A program made the translations under genes and the position numbers. A DNA stretch of 64,000 nucleotides, from the NCBI GenBank assembly GCA_031216445.1, contig CM062219.1, positions 16,343,001-16,407,000 on the forward strand, given 5' to 3'. Below are positions 59,456 through 64,000 of the stretch, piece after piece; position 1 is the first letter of the stretch; each line of letters begins with the position of its first letter. The notes under the pieces are model-generated. The model did not search any database. It worked only from the letters and a program-made list of their open reading frames with translations, and had not been told where the DNA came from. Origin of the DNA: Lateolabrax maculatus. Lineage: Eukaryota; Chordata; Actinopteri; Acropomatiformes; Lateolabracidae.

Positions 59456-60825
59456 TGGCTAAATCAAGACCTGCCTCTTTAGAGTTTACGGTAAAAGTTG
59501 AGGTAAATCTGGGCCGGGCCCCTATTACAGAATTTACGGTAATGTTTCCTCAGGTGGACACTGGGAAAATTAAATCATTGATTAGTTTGGAGAAGTGCTA
59601 CGGAACTTAGACTGATCAATACGTGACATTTTGAACCGTATTGGTTCTCTTGCCTTGGGAGATGGATCCAGGCTGGAGAAGTCGCTACGACCACAGACGA
59701 TCGAGGCCCCTGGGGGATGGAGGTTTAACGGCACTGGGAAGCCTGGGAGAAAACTTACTCGCTCAGGCTCCGTGCAGCTGGACAAACGTCCGTGCAAACC
59801 GTGCTTTGCAGTCTTTGATGGTGAAGGGTTTTGGTTTTAGAAGAGGCTGATTGAGCATCGGAACAAATAAAAGAGACGATTCTCCTCTTATCCTCCTCAC
59901 TTTTGCTGCAGAAGCTGAAGGCGGTAATGTGACCTTAGACGTTTGCCACGATTTCCTTGTGAAGTGACAGCTGACAGAGGCAGAGAAGGAGAACAGAGTC
60001 AAACTTTGGCAGCAGCGACGTGATTGGCTCAGCGATAGTTGAGGCAAAACCTGATTGGCTTAGCTGAAGAGTAAACGCCCATAGATCAGCTGATGAGAGG
60101 AGAGAGAGGGAGAAATGTGACTGAGGTAGAACACCAGGCTTCCTGATTGATCTTAGGCTGAGCTTCATTTGCCAGTTACTTTACAAACATGGAAGCAGGA
60201 AGTTGGGCTGCTGATGGGGGTGCAGCACCCCCTACAATCAGGCAAAATAAAAAACCATCAGTTCATAAAAAAGTATAAATTTATGATGACTTTTATCCTC
60301 TTTTACTGGGATTTATATGTTTAATGCACTAGTATTTGTGGTAGGAAAGAGGTTTGACTTTGTTTTTTATTGATTAATTATCAAAATGTATTAGTCTATA
60401 AACACATTGAGGCGTTTTTTTTAGTGTCATTTCAAATGTTCCACTAATTCAAAGTAATACGTCACCCTGTCAGACAGACCCATAGGGTTCAATCCAGCCA
60501 GTTACAGCTTGAGTACATAAAGTTACTGCCATTACTACCGCTGTACAGTGACACATGTGTCTGTACATGTATATAGGCCAGTGGTATAACAGGATGTGTG
60601 ATTTGGTTATAGCTCTAGATTATTAAATATATTGGATAACTAGAGCTTTCCCTAAAATTCAGAGGTTTGGCAGAGTATGAATTGGATAATGTTGAAAGGT
60701 ACTGTACTCCCCCAGGGGGAGAGAGATAACATAATAATGGGTCCAGGTGCTGTCACACTTCCTCTTCCTCTCCTTGTAGTTTTCATGCATTAGTTCACTG
60801 TTCTTGCCTGTGTAGGTTCACGGTG
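59456..60825. other. Unassigned block right of the minisatellite
   Basis: 59640-60180 is GC-richer, with CpG and two GATTGGCT words (inverted CCAAT) at 60021 and 60053. Overlapping frames on both strands (59582-60168) show no domain. A short near-palindrome GGGGGTGCAGCACCCCC lies at about 60216-60232. 60240-60820 is AT-rich with nothing recognised. Confidence 0.45.
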
Positions 60826-60895
60826 GAACACATTTCGAATGCAGGACTTTTACTTCAGCAAAAGATCTGAATACTGCCTCTAACACTGGTAATTT
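60826..60895 (+). repeat. Teleost repeat B, 3' end only
   Basis: CGAATGCAGGACTTTTACTT (60837-60856) followed by AGCAAAAGATCTGAATACTG (60858-60877) and 'CCTCTAACACTGG' is the family's terminal segment in plus orientation. Confidence 0.75.
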
Positions 60896-61825
60896 GTAGG
60901 AGCCGGGGGTGTTACGGGCGACAAATCTCTGCTTAAAATTACACTGTCCCTACATTTATTTGTAAACTGTCAAAGCCAACGACATAGATGAACACTGAAA
61001 AGCTATAAGACAGACAACACTGCAAAGCATCTGTGGATTCAAGTTTGTTCTGTAAAATGTAAAAAAAATAAAATAGCCCCACCGCCTAAAATAAACTCAC
61101 TGAAGACAGCAAAAAGAAAAACAGTCTTATTTTTCAGTATGGTGCATCTAATTTGAAGTTCACACCTGCCATCGAAGGAAAAGGATCCCCTGATATATGC
61201 CCCTGCAATACACTATGATGGAACATCACTTTGGCCAATATCACACTATAATAAATAGTGTGCAACTGTTGCGCCTTCCTTGATGTTCCTATTTTACATT
61301 AACAAGTGTCACAGCTGCTCTCTGTTCTATTTTTTAACAGTGGGTGACCAACCCCATACATGTGATTTCTTACTTTGACTATTATACTTTGCACATCTGA
61401 ATGTTTTAAATGGGCCAACACAGCAAAAGCACACACTGTGTACACATTTGCAGTTCTGATGTTCGGCCTTTTGTAAACTGTGCATTCTATGTGGTAGTTG
61501 TGTCAGTTGCTGAAAACTTTAACTTGTCCAAATCTCTTAAGATAATACCGGCATGTCCTTCAGAGTGGCCCCTCTGTAGTGACCGTTGTAAAATACATCC
61601 AAAGCCACCTAGGTTTGTCTTCAAAAGAGCAAACCTGAAGAATAAATTTGCTCAGGATGGCAAATCCAAATCCCCAATTGTGTGGACTTTAAGTCCCTAC
61701 TTAAAACATGAAGCATATTGGATACTGCGACTTGAAAAATCACACACGTTTTTGCCTGATTGAAACCCTAAACGGTGGTCTTTCACTGGGATAGATGGTG
61801 GTTTGAATTGCTCATTACTATATAC
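60896..61825. other. Intergenic DNA, no gene recognised
   Basis: A 117-codon plus frame (61410-61763) ends in a basic stretch (for example KIHPKPPRFVFKRANLKNKF) but I do not recognise it. It has no splice-site support that I trust. Confidence 0.4.
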
Positions 61826-61998
61826 GCTAGCAGTGCATCGGTCAGTCTATCCACCACTCTGGGCCTGACTGAAATATCTCAACAACTGTTGAATGGATTG
61901 TCATGGAATGTGGTACAGATCCATGGTGGCCAGACGATAAACACTAAATACGTTGGTGATCCCCTGACTTTTCCTCTGGTGACACCATGATTTTGATT
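61826..61998 (-). repeat. Teleost repeat A, minus orientation
   Basis: CGCTAGCAGTGCATCGGTCA (61826-61845), TGAAATATCTCAACAACTGT (61870-61889), GGATTGTCATGGAATGTGGT (61894-61913) and GGTGATCCCCTGACTTTTCC (61955-61974) are the reverse complement of the family. It abuts the LINE endonuclease relic at 62.0 kb. Confidence 0.8.
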
Positions 61999-61999
61999 T

Positions 62000-62690
62000 T
62001 TGTTTTGATCTTTTATTACAAACTCTTTTAGCCCAACCGCCAGGAGCGGTATCAAGGTCCTGTACATATATTGGTTGTACTTTTTTAAACTTCTCTTGAG
62101 AACAGTATGCTGTGTTTTTGGGAACTCTGGTGTTTTTAGTCACAATATTGTGGTCTGTCCAACTCTAAGGAATGGGATGTCCTTCAAAACACTGCATTGA
62201 CAAACTGCTGAACCTCAAATCAATACATGTCTTGTTGCACTTGTAACCATTTAAGCTACAAGTCTCAGCAAACCTCTTTGTATTACTCCAATTAATGTTG
62301 AAGTCACCCAATAGGCTTACCTCCATATCTTCTTTTGTTGCTTTATTTATGTTGCAGCACAGCTCTTCCAGATAGGACATGTTTGGTTAGGAAAGTCTGT
62401 AAACACATCCAATAAGTAATTGATATGGCACACAAAGGTCATCTCTCCTTTGAAGGTAATTATGATTTTGAATAGGCCACTCCTGCTCCATACCTATTCG
62501 GATCTCTTCTCATCATATTGAATCCCTCAAGGTTCATCTGTCCATCATTAATTGTGTCATCTAAATGTGGTTCAGTTATGGCCAAATATATGGACACTAG
62601 TATTCATTGTTTAATCAGAAGCCTCATGCATCTTATTAGGCAAGCTGTAAACATTAACATGTTAAATGCAAATGGTTCCCTAAAGATTAG
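62000..62690 (-). mobile_element. L2/CR1-type LINE endonuclease domain, decayed
   Basis: Minus-strand reading from about 62670 gives NVYSLPNKMHEAS. Then ITEPHLDD...GFNMMRRDPNRYGAGVAYSK (62600-62490 region) matches the TETHLDxxxxDxExxxxGYxxxRxDRxxxGGGVAxY motif of AP-like endonucleases. Next comes MSYLEELC...VSLLGDFNINW (62380-62290), with the catalytic-type LGDFNINW intact. Then IDL and, after a shift, KTPEFPKTQH...LKRSLKKYNQ near 62130-62085. The usual SDHNL motif is altered to a GQTT-like sequence. Several frameshifts and stops break the frame. The catalytic reverse transcriptase that should follow leftward is absent, replaced by repeat A. Confidence 0.8.
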
Positions 62691-62699
62691 TTTTCAATT

Positions 62700-63540
62700 C
62701 AGAATTCACTTTAAACATAACCAAGGTCTTATTACTTCCCCCATTTCGGCAAACGTTAACTTTGCTCCATCTCTCATGGACCCCTCTTTTCAACTATGGC
62801 ATAACAGAGTGATTAGGTGTGTGAAAGACCTTTTAAAAGATGGGCACTTTATTTATTTCGAAAAGTTAAAGAAAGACTTAAATATTCCCCATTCAGGTTT
62901 CTTTACAATTTACAGGTATGCAGTTATGTCAAAAAACACTTTTCTTTAATAACCCCACAAAGTACCTGGATAGATGAATGTCTAAATATGGATCCAGTTG
63001 GCAAGAGTGGAATGTCTGTATTATATGATAACATTCAGAGCGAGGAGGAGGAGGAGGTGGCAGGAAGAGTTGGGAGCTACTATATCAGATATAAATTGGC
63101 AGGCTGCAATTACATTGGTACACTCATCCTCAATATGCATTCGTCATGGGTTGTTGCAGTTTAAGGTTTTGCATAGGTTGCGTCTATCTCCAAGCAAGCT
63201 GGTTAAAATCTACCCTGGTTTAGACTCAATTTGTATCAGGTGTGGACGAGAACCAGCTAACCTCAGTCAAATGTTGATGCTTCAGACTCACTCAATTTTG
63301 GGAAAGTTTATTGAATACCTTTTCATATATGTGCAATATGGTTTTTGATCCTAGCTCATTGACTGTATTGTTTGGGGTGGGGTCGCAGGAGACGCCACTG
63401 ACAGCCCACCAGGCTGAAGCTGTAGCATTCTCGGCCTTACTTGCTCAACTTCTGAACGGCTTAAATATGCTGCCCGAGGCTCCACCAAGAAATATTGTAA
63501 GGTTTGGCAATTGTTTCCGTCTTATTTGGAGACTTAGTTC
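62700..63540 (+). mobile_element. L1/Tx1-type LINE ORF2 C-terminus, decayed
   Basis: Successive plus-strand frames give FAPSLMDPSFQLWHN (from about 62752), NIPHSGFF, then YLQVCSYVKKHF and IDECLNMDP (frame 2). Frame 3 gives WQEELGATISDINWQAAI, SSICIRHGLLQFKVLHRLRL and CIRCGREPANLSQM, then DPSSLTVLFGVGSQETPLTA and AFSALLAQLL. A final shifted piece gives CKVWQLFPSYLET before TAG at 63535-63537. This is the post-RT C-terminal domain of fish L1-clade ORF2. In the family's CCHC knuckle, CxxC is kept but the His is Gln and the last Cys is lost. At least four frameshifts, near 62905, 63055, 63335 and 63460, show it is dead. Confidence 0.88.
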
Positions 63541-63568
63541 CTTCCAATTAATGCATTGTATTGATACT

Positions 63569-64000
63569 GTGTTAGTATCCTTCGGGATTCCAGAGAACAC
63601 AGTATCGTCTCTCATGGAGCAGCATTAGAGGTCCAGCAAGGTTTCTCGTAGCTGCTTGTTCTCTTTTTCAATAGCAGCCACCTTATTCTCCACAGTTTGC
63701 ATTGAGCATTTTAGCACCACGTTCTCAGGCATCAAATCATCAATTTGCGTCTGACTATATTTCTTGGCTCGCTCTGAGCTTCCTCTCTCATGACAGCTAG
63801 TATCTAAAGCTTAGCGAGCCTTTTATTTAAACAATTTCTACCTCCATTGTTGGATCACTCCCATCTCTGTCAGGACACGCTCTTTTGTCTGGGAAGGGTT
63901 TGGAATCGTCATTGATATCCTTCAGGATCTTCTTCTTGTCTCTTTCACAAGTGTTCTCAAAGTTTTGTCTTTTGTCTTCCAAGTATTTTGCTATCCAGAT
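63569..64000 (-). mobile_element. LINE ORF1-like coiled-coil fragment, runs off right edge
   Basis: Minus-strand translation from the window's right end gives a charged peptide starting IWIAKYLEDKRQNFEN. Further along it gives LMPENVVLKCSMQTVENKVA and then AIEKENKQLREK (63700-63640 area), a heptad-patterned coiled coil. A shifted frame then gives LLDL and SGIPKD, where L1 ORF1 proteins have the start of their RNA-recognition domain (RxxGIPE). Stops and frameshifts interrupt it. It lies in opposite orientation to the ORF2 piece, so the two are not one simple insertion. The 5' end lies beyond the window. Confidence 0.55.

Noticed and set aside
61410..61763. Basic C-terminal 117-codon frame as an exon
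   Set aside because: No recognisable family, no trustworthy splice sites, and it is surrounded by repeat relics.
1..64000. CRISPR arrays, operons, phage or plasmid features
   Set aside because: No spaced direct repeats, no Shine-Dalgarno-led gene strings and no long ORFs. Repeat content is vertebrate.

Overview
The window looks like a gene-poor stretch of a ray-finned fish genome, probably a percomorph teleost. The evidence is the repeat content rather than any gene. I recognise interspersed families found throughout teleost genomes, several non-LTR retrotransposon fragments, many CA/TG and AAT microsatellites, and an AT-rich background full of short chance reading frames. I see no bacterial-style operon, rRNA, true tRNA or CRISPR array, and no protein-coding gene I can name. 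Most open frames are under 140 codons and have no recognisable domain.

Layout. 1-8.5 kb: unique-looking DNA with a CA repeat, a purine-rich teleost repeat (2.05-2.48 kb), a short DNA-element relic (2.99-3.15 kb), a decayed SINE-like element (3.21-3.53 kb) and one open stretch with plausible splice sites (4.75-5.17 kb). 8.5-25.5 kb: an LTR-like segment, AC and AAT microsatellites, a tRNA-derived SINE cut by a miniature DNA transposon with an intact target duplication (15.08-15.48 kb), two copies of a polymorphic-looking teleost repeat (called repeat B here), a Ty3/gypsy pol relic (about 20.2 kb) and a small CpG-rich patch (21.9-22.15 kb). 25.5-40 kb: a foldback element, a long copy of another teleost family (repeat A), a candidate terminal exon (30 kb), and mostly unassigned DNA.

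40-50 kb: fragments of three or four LINE lineages (L2-like 40.19-40.63, RTE-like 40.83-41.18, another non-LTR element 46.85-47.55, and a weak RT piece at 49.3), plus a second copy of the 15-kb miniature transposon at 42.95-43.28. 50-58 kb: further repeat A copies on the minus strand, a TGAA tetranucleotide array, and a perfect 21-bp hairpin at 57.41 kb. 58.1-60.9 kb: a block containing a degenerate minisatellite with a unit of about 25 bp, bracketed by the two ends of repeat B. 61.8-64 kb: a nest of decayed elements: repeat A (-), an L2/CR1-type endonuclease (-), an L1/Tx1-type ORF2 C-terminus (+), and an L1 ORF1-like coiled coil (-) running off the right edge.

No pathway can be reconstructed. 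All the recognisable protein-coding material is decayed mobile-element sequence with frameshifts and stops. If the window has a function, the likeliest is regulatory or noncoding within a gene desert. Several AT-homeobox-rich or GC-richer patches are flagged for comparative testing. I did not find a convincing new biological system. The structurally most interesting items are the 58-61 kb block, the two perfect hairpins, the transposon nested in a SINE, and the two possible exons. Family assignments rest on remembered consensus sequences and were not verified by a search.
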